Below the pieces are notes generated by a model, which searched no databases, was not told the origin of the DNA, and saw only the letters and a program-made list of their open reading frames with translations. Shown here one piece after another: positions 36,179 to 44,359 of a stretch of 51,617 nt of DNA. Where the stretch lies: assembly GCA_026981985.1 (NCBI GenBank), contig JALSHZ010000106.1:1-51617 (forward strand). The letters are read 5' to 3'. Source of the DNA: Gammaproteobacteria bacterium (lineage in GTDB: Bacteria; Pseudomonadota; Gammaproteobacteria; UWMA-0217). The stretch's first letter is position 1. The number at the start of each line of letters is the position of its first letter. The position numbers and the translations under genes were made by a program.

Positions 36179-36568
36179 GCCTGATGGTTGCGGCTTCGTT
36201 TCCCTGAAGCGCTATACTTCCTGATAGGGATGTGTGTTTTAGTGTGTGGATATGCCAGTTCGCGGTTCCTCTTGCTGACGGCCATCGTCTCTTGCCAGAG
36301 CGCATGGATGATGCAACCCGATGCGTTTGTTGAGCGGTATGTAGCGGAAATATATTGAACTTTGTCTCAGCTTGTTGTCGAAATCCAGACTGAAGAGGAG
36401 TAGAATGCGCCGCCATTTCCAGTAATGGCCAGGGCACCACCACAAGCGCTCTGGTTCGATGTGCTGGCAAGCTGAGATGCATGGCGTCACCTCGTTTGGT
36501 TGAGGCAGGCGCAGGCATCGTGATTATGCTGGATCCAATCGAGTAACCTGAAACAAGGGAGTTCAATC
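36179..36568. other. Non-coding interval upstream of the dksA-like gene
   Basis: This 390-bp gap carries no convincing gene. A TAGAAT hexamer at 36401-36406, followed by a GC-rich discriminator (GCGCCGCC), is a plausible -10, but no good -35 is spaced correctly. GCCATT/AATGGC (36412-36429) makes a small hairpin in the putative leader. AAGGGAG precedes the ATG at 36569 and is a good ribosome binding site. Confidence 0.4.
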
Positions 36569-36976
36569 ATGTTGACCGAGAAGGAGCTGCTGAAGCAGCC
36601 CAAGAAAAACTACATGAACGACGAGCAGTTGGCGTTTTTCAAGGACTTGCTGCTCAAGCAGAAGGCAGAACTGGTTGATAGCCTGAAAGAGACGAACAGT
36701 CATCTGCGCAATCAGGAACGGGAAGCCGATGAAAACGACCGCGCAACGCTCGAAGAGGAGCGCTGGCTGGAGCTTCGCATTCGCGAACGTGAAGGCAAGC
36801 TGATCAAGAAAATCGACGAGGCCCTGCGCCGCATCGAAGATGGCGAATACGGCTATTGTGAAGACACCGGTGAGGAAATCGGTCTGGAGCGGCTGCTGAT
36901 CCGCCCGACGGCGACGTTGACCATCGAAGCCAAGCAGCGCCGTGAGAATATCGAGCGGGCGTTCGTCGACAGCTGA
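36569..36976 (+). CDS. dksA: DksA-family RNA polymerase regulator lacking the zinc-finger cysteines
   Basis: This 135-residue protein has the DksA plan: NYMNDEQLAFFKDLLLKQK, then a coiled coil whose tip keeps the key acids and alanine (D54-x-x-D57-R-A59, matching E. coli D71, D74, A76), and a C-terminal globular domain. Only one of the four zinc cysteines remains: C97 in YCEDTG, with T100, T118 and A121 at the other positions. This is the pattern of zinc-independent paralogues such as Pseudomonas DksA2. DksA proteins enter the RNA polymerase secondary channel and work with ppGpp. Whether the genome also has a zinc form cannot be seen here. Confidence 0.88.
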   Translation: MLTEKELLKQPKKNYMNDEQLAFFKDLLLKQKAELVDSLKETNSHLRNQEREADENDRATLEEERWLELRIREREGKLIKKIDEALRRIEDGEYGYCEDTGEEIGLERLLIRPTATLTIEAKQRRENIERAFVDS

Positions 36977-36999
36977 TTTACGCCAGACTTCAACACCGC

Positions 37000-37518
37000 T
37001 TATTCCTGTAGCCGGGGTATCAACATCGCCAGGTTGCAGGGTTTGCTGCGGTTATCGAGCAGCGGCTCGATGATTCTGCTCCACCCGGTACGACAGGCAC
37101 CGCTGGAACCGGGCAGGCAGAACAGGTAAGTGCCGTTGGCGACCCCGCCGAGAGCGCGGGATGCCAGCGTCGAGGTGCCGATCTCTTCATATGACAACAT
37201 TCTGAATAACTCTCCAAAGCCTTCCAGCCGCTTGTCGAGTAAGGGGGCAACCGCATCAGGTGTACCATCACTGCCAGTGACGCCCGTACCGCCGGTTGTC
37301 AGGATGACGTGGATGTTCGGGGCGGCAATCCATGATGAGACCTCAGCCCGAATCTGGTAGATGTTGTCCTTTACGATCTTCTTGTCGAGCGCACAATGAC
37401 CTGCCTCGGTCAGTAGGCGTTGCAGCAGATTTCCCGATACGTCATCGGTTTCGCTTCGTGTATTGGAAACCGTGAGGACGGCGATATTCAGGGAGATGAA
37501 ATTTCGTTTTTCTGGCAT
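37000..37518 (-). CDS. moaB: MoaB-type molybdopterin biosynthesis protein
   Basis: This 172-residue protein matches MoaB/MogA: IAVLTVSNTRSETDDVSGN at the start, ILTTGGTGVTGSDGTPDAV for substrate binding and MLSYEEIGTSTLASRALGG. The family adenylylates molybdopterin before metal insertion, although E. coli MoaB itself appears dispensable. It is convergent with dksA (23 bp apart) and divergent from rluB (48 bp). No other molybdenum cofactor genes are nearby. Confidence 0.9.
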   Translation of the reverse strand: MPEKRNFISLNIAVLTVSNTRSETDDVSGNLLQRLLTEAGHCALDKKIVKDNIYQIRAEVSSWIAAPNIHVILTTGGTGVTGSDGTPDAVAPLLDKRLEGFGELFRMLSYEEIGTSTLASRALGGVANGTYLFCLPGSSGACRTGWSRIIEPLLDNRSKPCNLAMLIPRLQE

Positions 37519-37566
37519 GATGGCTTGCTCTCATCGTTGTTGATGTGTCGCATAGTATAGAACCCC

Positions 37567-38355
37567 ATGGCTTCGGAACGTATCCAGAAATTGCTGGCGT
37601 CAGCCGGTCTCGGCTCACGCCGTGAGGTCGATCGCTGGCTGCAGGAAGGCTTGATCTCAGTTAATGGGGTGAAAGCGAAACCCGGAGATCGTGCGTCTCT
37701 GAAAGACAAGATTCGGGTTAAGGGGCGGTTGCTGCATCTTAACGCGAATGCCTTGAACAAGGTGCGCGTGATTGCCTATCACAAGCCTGTCGGTGAAATC
37801 GTGGCCCGGCGCGATCCGGATGGGCGCACCGATGTTTTTTCGCAGCTGCCAAAACTCAAGCATAGTCGCTGGGTGGCCGTCGGGCGGCTCGATATCAATA
37901 CGTCGGGCTTGCTGCTGCTCACTACGGATGGTGAGCTGGCAAACAAACTGATGCACCCATCATCCGAGATTGAGCGGGAATACGCTGTCAGAGTGCTTGG
38001 TGAGGTGCCGCCAGATATCCTCGAGATGCTTACCGCTGGCGTCGAGCTGGAGGATGGCATGGCCGCTTTCGATTCTGTGGCGGATGCCGGCGGAACCGGC
38101 GCCAATCATTGGTATCACGTCGTATTGCGGGAAGGTCGAAAGCGTGAAGTAAGGCGATTGTGGGAGGCGCTGGGCTTTCAGGTCAGCCGTCTGATTCGGG
38201 TGCGCTATGGTCCGGTCGTACTGGGGCGCCGCCTGCGCCCCGGCAAATGGCGGGATCTGGAGCCGGCAGAGTTGCAACAGCTTTATCAGGCGGCATCATT
38301 GCCCGTTCCCGAGGTTCAGCGGCCACCTTCGAGAAAGCGCCAGAGGCGGCGTTAG
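37567..38355 (+). CDS. rluB: 23S rRNA pseudouridine(2605) synthase
   Basis: This 262-residue protein has an N-terminal S4 RNA-binding domain (ERIQKLLASAGLGSRREVDRW) and the RsuA/RluB catalytic domain with the active Asp in VGRLDINTSGLLLLTTDG (about residue 107). REGRKREVRRLWEALG marks the C-terminal half. It modifies U2605 of 23S rRNA. The short basic tail (RKRQRRR) is typical. Its TAG stop overlaps the stop of the convergent SDR gene. Confidence 0.92.
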   Translation: MASERIQKLLASAGLGSRREVDRWLQEGLISVNGVKAKPGDRASLKDKIRVKGRLLHLNANALNKVRVIAYHKPVGEIVARRDPDGRTDVFSQLPKLKHSRWVAVGRLDINTSGLLLLTTDGELANKLMHPSSEIEREYAVRVLGEVPPDILEMLTAGVELEDGMAAFDSVADAGGTGANHWYHVVLREGRKREVRRLWEALGFQVSRLIRVRYGPVVLGRRLRPGKWRDLEPAELQQLYQAASLPVPEVQRPPSRKRQRRR

Positions 38356-39113
38356 TCGCTATTCTTGCGGCAGTTTATGCCGCTGATACCCCGGCTATCC
38401 GGACTGAGGAAGTAGAGATAGGGTGCGATCACCGATTCCGGTTTCGGGTTCTTGCTCCAGTCTTCGCCGGGAAAGTTCAGCCGGCGCATCTGCGTGTCGA
38501 CCACCCCGGTATCGACTGCATTGAAGCGGATGGGGGTCTCGGTATCGTATTCGTCTGCAAGAATTTTCATCATCGTTTCCAGCCCGGCTTTGGCGATGCC
38601 GAAGGCGCCGGCGTAAGCAACATCGTGTGCATGGGTCGAAAACACAACCGTCGGATCGTCGGACTTTTCCAGTAGCGGCAGCATGGCCTGGGTCAGCATG
38701 AATGGCGCATGCAGGTTGACCATCATGATCTCCTGATACAACTTCATGTCGTAGTGCTGGAAAGGTACGTATGAGCCGATCCAGCCCGCATTGTTGACCA
38801 GTCCATCCACCTTTCCAAACTCTGCCGCAAGTGTGTCGGCCATCGTCTGATAATCCTCTCTTGTCGCTCCTGATAAGTCGATGGGGTAGATGGCAGGTTC
38901 GGCCGAGTCTTGTGCAATGATTTCATCATAGACCTTCTCCAGCCCGTTGATGGTCTTGTCCGTTAGCACAACGGTAGCGCCAAGCCGCGACGTGGCCAGC
39001 GCGAGTGCACGTCCGATACCGCTGGCCGCGCCGGTAATGATCAGAACCTTTGCGCCAAGCGTGTCGGGGCCAGGTTGGTAGTTCCATAGGTCTTGCTGTC
39101 TGGTTGTTGTCAT
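38352..39113 (-). CDS. YciK-like short-chain dehydrogenase/reductase with degenerate active site
   Basis: This 253-residue Rossmann protein is closest by eye to E. coli YciK: NYQPGPDTLGAKVLIITGA, the dinucleotide motif T27-GAASGIG, NNAGWIGSYVPF and MLTQAMLPLLEKSDDP. In YciK the active site reads FTSSSVG...YAASK. Here it reads FSTHAHD...FGIAK, so the catalytic Tyr is Phe171 and the catalytic Ser appears to be Ala162, while Lys175 stays. The protein could bind NAD(P) without ordinary SDR chemistry. The substrate is unknown. Confidence 0.82.
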   Translation of the reverse strand: MTTTRQQDLWNYQPGPDTLGAKVLIITGAASGIGRALALATSRLGATVVLTDKTINGLEKVYDEIIAQDSAEPAIYPIDLSGATREDYQTMADTLAAEFGKVDGLVNNAGWIGSYVPFQHYDMKLYQEIMMVNLHAPFMLTQAMLPLLEKSDDPTVVFSTHAHDVAYAGAFGIAKAGLETMMKILADEYDTETPIRFNAVDTGVVDTQMRRLNFPGEDWSKNPKPESVIAPYLYFLSPDSRGISGINCRKNSD

Positions 39114-39655
39114 TGTTTCGGGTGTATTGAGTGAATGGAATGTGTCGTGTGCTGCGCATCACATTTCCGCATTAGTGTAACAGTGATTCACGTCGCAACA
39201 TGATTGAATACGCCATTTCTTGCGGCCAGCGGCGGCCTTCCCATCGATGAACGAAAGCCGATGAAACTGTCTAACGGTGCGTCTGGCGATCCTGATATTC
39301 GGAAAACTTTGAACTGCGTCCGGGATAGGGTCGGAAACTGTGATGAGAGCGCAATTTTCGGTAATGACCGGTCATATTCGGCGTTGCTAAGATACCGGTC
39401 AGATTCTTCCAGGCATCAGTAGGTGAAAATAGAACCGTAACTGCTCAGATTGCCGCTGAAACGCGTCAGATCAAGGCGGGAAATGTGAGTTTACAAGTGT
39501 AAATGACCATTTCCCAACGCAGAGATGGCGCGTTGCAGTGGTGAGCTGAGTAGTTACCCAGGCAATAAGAATTGCGGTGTGTGACACCGATCTGGTTGTC
39601 ACGAATCGTGGGTCGCTGATGACAGTGACTAATAACTAACAGAGGATTTACAGAA
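39114..39655. promoter_or_regulatory. Long regulatory region upstream of the exopolysaccharide operon
   Basis: No gene is supported in these 542 bp between the start of the SDR gene (minus) and the export gene (plus). It contains the perfect palindrome ATGACCGGTCAT (39364-39375), a second ACCGGTCA copy 27 bp on (39394-39401) and the inverted repeat TTTACA-AG-TGTAAA (39490-39503). AGAGG before the GTG at 39656 serves as ribosome binding site. A long upstream region with several dyads fits regulated EPS expression. Confidence 0.5.
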
Positions 39656-40297
39656 GTGAAGAAGTTGACACATGCAATGAAGGCGGCCGTGTTTGTCGCT
39701 GCAACAGCCTTCCTTGTCAGTAGTTGTGCAACAGCTCCTTCCGGGAGTGAGGGGTCTGGTTCAGCTGCCGCCAGTCAGGTCGCTGAGGCGAGCACTGTGG
39801 CTGACGACCTGATCTATACGATTCAGCCGGGAGACAAGCTGTACATATCCGTCTACAACGAAGAAGAGCTGCAAAAGGATATCGTCGTTCGCCCTGATGG
39901 TGGTATTACATTTCCGTTGATCGGTGATGTCGACGCCAACGGAAAGACGATCTCGGAGCTGCGTCAGGAGATCACTGCAAGGCTGAGTCAGTACATTCCC
40001 GATGCAACGGTTTCGGTGTCGCTCAAAGAGGTCATCGGCAACAAGATCTTCGTCCTCGGTCAGGTCAAGAATCCGGGTGAGTACGTGTTGACCGGTGATA
40101 TCGATGTGTTGCAAGCGTTGAGCATGGCGGGCGGGCTGACGGCCTTTGCCAACAGCAACAAGATCAAGGTGCTGCGCCGCGACAAGGTGACGCACAGCAA
40201 GAAGGTGATTCCATTCAGCTACAAGCGGGTCATGCGCGGGGAAGATCTGGAGCAGAACATCACGCTTCGCAGTGGTGATACGGTGATTGTGCCGTGA
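39656..40297 (+). CDS. Polysaccharide export lipoprotein (Wza/EpsE-like, XrtA type)
   Basis: This 213-residue protein begins at GTG. It has a lipoprotein signal (lipobox LVSSC at about residue 24), a Poly_export domain (IYTIQPGDKLYISVYNEEELQK, VRPDGGITFPLIGDV) and an SLBB domain (KIFVLGQVKNPGEYVL). It forms the periplasmic/outer-membrane channel for exopolysaccharide. Compared with Wza (379 aa) it is short, as is usual for export proteins of XrtA/PEP-CTERM loci. It heads a five-gene run on the plus strand. Confidence 0.9.
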   Translation: MKKLTHAMKAAVFVAATAFLVSSCATAPSGSEGSGSAAASQVAEASTVADDLIYTIQPGDKLYISVYNEEELQKDIVVRPDGGITFPLIGDVDANGKTISELRQEITARLSQYIPDATVSVSLKEVIGNKIFVLGQVKNPGEYVLTGDIDVLQALSMAGGLTAFANSNKIKVLRRDKVTHSKKVIPFSYKRVMRGEDLEQNITLRSGDTVIVP

Positions 40298-40317
40298 CAA
40301 TAACTTTGGGGTGCCGC

Positions 40318-41493
40318 ATGGTGGGGAATAATAGAAAGCTAGCGGGAAACATTGCATTGTTTCCTTTCGCCGCTCTCCTGATCGCCGTGGGAAGTTCGGC
40401 ACAGGCCGACTGGGCGGTCGAACCCTTCGTCAATACTTCCCTGGTGTTCGACGACAATATCCGTTTCTCGACGACGGATGCACAGTCTTCGACCGGCCTG
40501 GCTGCGAATGCGGGTGTCGTCATCAGCAACGAAACCGATGCGGTCAAGACCCGAGTCGAGCCGAGAGTCTCTTACCGCTCCTATGCAGAAGACTCAGACC
40601 TCAACTCGTTTGACCAGTATCTGAGCCTGTCCACCACCTCGTTCGGTGAGCGAAGCGATCTGGGATTGGATCTTTCGTTCGCCAACGACAGCACGCGTAC
40701 CAGTGAGCTGGAAGACTCTGGCATTACCTTTATCAACAAGCGAAGAACCTATTTTTCAATGGCTCCATCGTGGCGCTATCTGTTGACCCAGCTGACGTCG
40801 GTCAAAGTCAGATATCGCTTCGAGGGATCCCAATACGAGGACTCCGGCGAAAATGGTCTGAACGACTTCGAGAATCAGAATGCGACGGTTGATTTTGAAC
40901 GGCGTCTCAGTGAAGAAAGTGATTTCGTTGTACGTGGGTATTACCAGCGTTACAAGGTGCTGGAGTTGACCAACAAGGCAAGTAGCCTGGGGCTGGAACT
41001 GGGTTACAAAAAACGGTTTTCGCCTCGCCTGGAAGGCGGTTTCTTCGTGGGTGGTGTGAACACTGAGTCGACGACTGAAGGAAAGGACGATACAAGCTCT
41101 GGGGGATCGGGAAGTGTGAGCCTGATTTACAAAGGTGAGACGGCGCGGTACTCAGGGAAATACCGCCTGGGCGTCGTGCCCAGTTCGACTGGTGTCGTGT
41201 ATCTGCAGAATAGAATCAGTGCGTCTGTCGATAGTCGAATCAATGAAAAGCTGTCGTGGAAACTCAGTGCGCTGGCGCAAAACCGCGAGACACTCAGCGA
41301 CAACGCAACACAGTCAGATCGCTTGTATTACAGCGTTTCCCCGAGTATTTCCTGGCGCATGAAAAAAGACTGGCGGCTACAGGCGCGATATACCTTCGCG
41401 GCCGAAGATCGAAACGATGACAGTGGTACCGCCAATAGAAACCAGGTTTATGTTGGCGTGGAGTATCGAAAAGCCAGATTGACGGTGTACTAA
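40318..41493 (+). CDS. Exopolysaccharide-associated outer-membrane beta-barrel protein
   Basis: This protein of about 391 residues has a signal peptide (ending SSAQA) and then DWAVEPFVNTSLVFDDNIRF. A run of alternating amphipathic strands follows, ending in YVGVEYRKARLTVY with a C-terminal aromatic residue, as in outer-membrane barrels. The WxxxPxxxxxxxYDDN-like opening is shared by the TIGR03016-type/EpsL-like barrels of EPS loci. Probable role: outer-membrane passage or anchoring of polymer. The start is set at ATG 40318, with GGGG 6 nt upstream; an earlier GTG at 40294 overlaps the previous gene. Confidence 0.75.
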   Translation: MVGNNRKLAGNIALFPFAALLIAVGSSAQADWAVEPFVNTSLVFDDNIRFSTTDAQSSTGLAANAGVVISNETDAVKTRVEPRVSYRSYAEDSDLNSFDQYLSLSTTSFGERSDLGLDLSFANDSTRTSELEDSGITFINKRRTYFSMAPSWRYLLTQLTSVKVRYRFEGSQYEDSGENGLNDFENQNATVDFERRLSEESDFVVRGYYQRYKVLELTNKASSLGLELGYKKRFSPRLEGGFFVGGVNTESTTEGKDDTSSGGSGSVSLIYKGETARYSGKYRLGVVPSSTGVVYLQNRISASVDSRINEKLSWKLSALAQNRETLSDNATQSDRLYYSVSPSISWRMKKDWRLQARYTFAAEDRNDDSGTANRNQVYVGVEYRKARLTVY

Positions 41494-41569
41494 TACGCCG
41501 TTTTTCCGTTTATGAACCATTCTCGGTTTTCCTGAGGACGGATTCAATATTTATCAAGAGAATAGCAAT

Positions 41570-43384
41570 ATGAATGCAGCGGTAGAACATAATCAGGGCA
41601 TCGTGGTTGAACAGGAAGCGAGCCTCAGTGACTACATCGCCATTGTCCGCAGAAGAAAAGGTATCTTTTTTGCGGTATTCGCCCTGGTCACGACGATCGC
41701 AGTCGGATTGGCCTTGGCCTTGCCACCGGTCTATCGTTCGACAGCGACGATTATGATTCAGCAACCCTCTGCGGTGACGTCGGAGTTTGCTGGTGGTATC
41801 GAGCCATCGGTAGAGCAGATGGTGGAGTCGATCGTGCGGTCTGTGCTGATCAAACCCAATTTGTTGGCCATTGTCGATAAATACGATCTCTATTCCGAGC
41901 ATCGTGAAACCGTTCCGCGGGAAGCGCTGGCAAGAAAGCTCGAGAAAGCAATCAACGTCAGTATGTTGAATCCTGAAGTTGGAAACCTGGGGAAAGGTCG
42001 AAAGAAGGGGTCAATGGCCATGGAATTGTCGTTCGAAATTCAGAACGACCCACAGATGGCTCAGCAGATCGTCGCCGAGCTTGCCGAGCTTTTCCTTCGC
42101 GAGAACGACGTCAAGCGTAAAGAGGCATCCGGCAAAACAACCGGATTTCTCCGCCAGGAAGCTGAAAAGCTGGAAAAACGGTTGGCTGAGATCGAACACG
42201 AGATGACGGCGTTCAAGGAGAAAAACCTGGGGATCTTGCCTGAGCAGATGTCGATGATCATCTCAGAGCAGGAGCGTACCGAGCGGGAGCTGCTGGGCGT
42301 TCAGCAGCAGATCCAGTCGATCCGCGGCAGCATAATCCAGTTGCGGGGACAGCTGGCAGGCACCAAGCCATTCATCTATGAAGATCGAACATTGATCAGA
42401 AATGAAGAAGGCGAAAAGGTGCTGAGTGCGACCGGCCGGCTGCAAACACTCCAGCAGGAGTATCACTCGCTTATTTCTAAATATTCGCCAAGTCACCCCA
42501 AGGTTCGTAAACTCAAGCGAGAAATCGAGTCATTGGGCGGCAGTGTGGATGCTGCATCAGCCAGCCCGTTGGTCAGTGACAATCTCGAAATCGCACGGGT
42601 CGAGTTGGCGGAGGCGTTGCAGAAATATTCGCCAACGCATCCGGAAGTGAAACGCTTGCAGGCAAAGGTCTCCCGGCTGGAAAGACAGGCTTCATTGATT
42701 ACGCCGCAAACCAGTGCAAAAGAATTCAACACCCTGCGCCGTACAAACCCGGTGTTCTCAAGTCTCAAATCGGGGATTGCATCGGGCGAGGCGGAACTGG
42801 CTTCATTGAATGCCCGCAAGGCGGAACTCCAGGCCAAACTGGACAGCTATTCAGGTCGCCTCGAACTGGCGCCGCATGTAGAGCAGGAATACAACCGAAT
42901 CAAGCGCCAGTACGATGATACGCTCAAGGAACTGACCACTATCAGGAGCAAATTGAGTGCCGCCGAACGTGTTCAGGCGCTGGAATCATCCGATACCAAC
43001 GAGCGCTTCACCTTGCTTGAGCCGCCAGAGTTGCCAGGTGGGCCAGTCAAGCCGAATCGGCCCGCCATTATGGCCCTGGGTATGCTACTGGGGCTCGGTC
43101 TGGCATTCGCGGTCGTGATGCTGCTGGAAAGCCTAGATGAAAGTATCAATGGCCCGAAGGCGCTGGCTGCAATAACCGGGGCGCGACCTTTGGGTACCAT
43201 CCCCGTTATTCTGTCTCATGCAGAGGCGGCGGTTTATATCAGAAACCGCCGGTTAAAGCTGGCTGCTATCGCAGTTGGGGCGATTGCACTGGCAGCACTG
43301 CTTGGCTGGGGCTTTTCAGAAGACGGCCCGCTGGCGCCAGCATGGGAAGCTTTCAAGGCGTTGGTGGCCAAACGAACGTTTTAG
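41570..43384 (+). CDS. Polysaccharide chain-length determinant (Wzz/GNVR family)
   Basis: This 604-residue inner-membrane protein has an N-terminal Wzz domain (DYIAIVRRRKGIFFAVFALV, helix about residues 28-50) and a large periplasmic coiled coil. A membrane helix follows at about residues 500-522 (AIMALGMLLGLGLAFAVVML), with a second near 565-582. The coiled coil contains a duplicated motif, KYSPSHPKVRKLK at residue 304 and KYSPTHPEVKRLQ at residue 352. Such proteins set polymer length with a partner tyrosine kinase, encoded next. An ATP-binding kinase domain is absent, so kinase and co-polymerase are split here. Confidence 0.9.
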   Translation: MNAAVEHNQGIVVEQEASLSDYIAIVRRRKGIFFAVFALVTTIAVGLALALPPVYRSTATIMIQQPSAVTSEFAGGIEPSVEQMVESIVRSVLIKPNLLAIVDKYDLYSEHRETVPREALARKLEKAINVSMLNPEVGNLGKGRKKGSMAMELSFEIQNDPQMAQQIVAELAELFLRENDVKRKEASGKTTGFLRQEAEKLEKRLAEIEHEMTAFKEKNLGILPEQMSMIISEQERTERELLGVQQQIQSIRGSIIQLRGQLAGTKPFIYEDRTLIRNEEGEKVLSATGRLQTLQQEYHSLISKYSPSHPKVRKLKREIESLGGSVDAASASPLVSDNLEIARVELAEALQKYSPTHPEVKRLQAKVSRLERQASLITPQTSAKEFNTLRRTNPVFSSLKSGIASGEAELASLNARKAELQAKLDSYSGRLELAPHVEQEYNRIKRQYDDTLKELTTIRSKLSAAERVQALESSDTNERFTLLEPPELPGGPVKPNRPAIMALGMLLGLGLAFAVVMLLESLDESINGPKALAAITGARPLGTIPVILSHAEAAVYIRNRRLKLAAIAVGAIALAALLGWGFSEDGPLAPAWEAFKALVAKRTF

Positions 43385-43464
43385 TCTGGCTTCGCAGGAA
43401 ACATAAGGTCTGGTTGCTGATATCGATGTTAACCGACCGAATTTGAAATTATCAGAGTTCAACC

Positions 43465-44283
43465 ATGAAAAAAATTGTCAAGGCAGTAGAAAAACGCAGG
43501 CAGGAATTTGGGGGTGTTGGTGGTCTCGGAGGCTATGGCCTTTCAGGTGGCAGCAGGCGCAATGATGTCGAAATCAATCGCGTCGCACTACAGGACGAGG
43601 TGTTGCGCAAGAACCGTGTGCTGTTTGGTGACCAGATGGAGTCTGCGACGATGGCATACAACATGCTGCGCACCCAGGTCTATAAACAGATGACCAGTAA
43701 TGGCTGGACCACGCTGGCGATTACCAGTGCCAACAAGTCGGAGGGGAAGTCGCTGACAGCCGTGAATCTGGCCGCCAGTCTTTCGCGCTCGGTGCAGCAG
43801 ACTGTGGTGCTGGTTGACCTTGATCTGCGTCGGCCATCGATGCACAAGAAACTCAATATATCACCTTCCAATGGCATGAGTGATTTCTTTGCCGGTGACG
43901 CACGTCTGTCGTCGATCATGTTCAAACCTGAAAAGAGCGATTTGGTCGTGCTGCCCGGTAAGGAGTCATTGGAAAACGCCTCCGAGTTGCTGGCATCCCA
44001 AAAAACGCCCGCGCTTTTTGCAGAACTAAAGAGGATGTTTCCAAGCCGTATCGTCGTGCTTGATTTACCCCCTCTCTTACTGGTGGATGATGTCATGGTG
44101 CTGGCGGACTACATCGACTGTTCGTTATTGGTCGTATCTGAGAGCATGAGCAAGAAGGAAGAGCTCCACCAGGCAGTGGAATTGCTACAGGGGACGAATA
44201 TTCTCGGTACGGTTCTCAATAATTCCCGGTCCAATATGTCTGGTGGTGGTTACGACTATTACTATGGTTATGATGCCGACTAA
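43465..44283 (+). CDS. Capsular/EPS tyrosine autokinase (CpsD/CapB-like)
   Basis: This 272-residue BY-kinase has a Gly-rich N-terminus, then LRTQVYKQMTSNGWTTLAIT. A Walker A variant SANKSEGKSLTAVNLA (usually PGEGK[ST]) and Walker A' VVLVDLDLRRPSMHK follow, with Walker B IVVLDLPPLLLVDD. It ends in a tyrosine cluster GGYDYYYGYDAD, the expected autophosphorylation site. It should pair with the chain-length protein upstream to control polymerisation. The gene starts at ATG 43465, 80 bp after its partner. Confidence 0.88.
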   Translation: MKKIVKAVEKRRQEFGGVGGLGGYGLSGGSRRNDVEINRVALQDEVLRKNRVLFGDQMESATMAYNMLRTQVYKQMTSNGWTTLAITSANKSEGKSLTAVNLAASLSRSVQQTVVLVDLDLRRPSMHKKLNISPSNGMSDFFAGDARLSSIMFKPEKSDLVVLPGKESLENASELLASQKTPALFAELKRMFPSRIVVLDLPPLLLVDDVMVLADYIDCSLLVVSESMSKKEELHQAVELLQGTNILGTVLNNSRSNMSGGGYDYYYGYDAD

Positions 44284-44359
44284 AGCACATATCCAATGAC
44301 TTTCGGGTGATAGCGCCGCTGTTGCCCCAATTCTCGAATACAACCACGAGTGGTTTACC

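Noticed and set aside
39561-39575. Possible sigma-54 (GG-N10-GC) promoter before the EPS operon
   Set aside because: GG and GC are separated by 11 nt rather than 10, and the flanking bases do not match TGGCAC/TTGC well.
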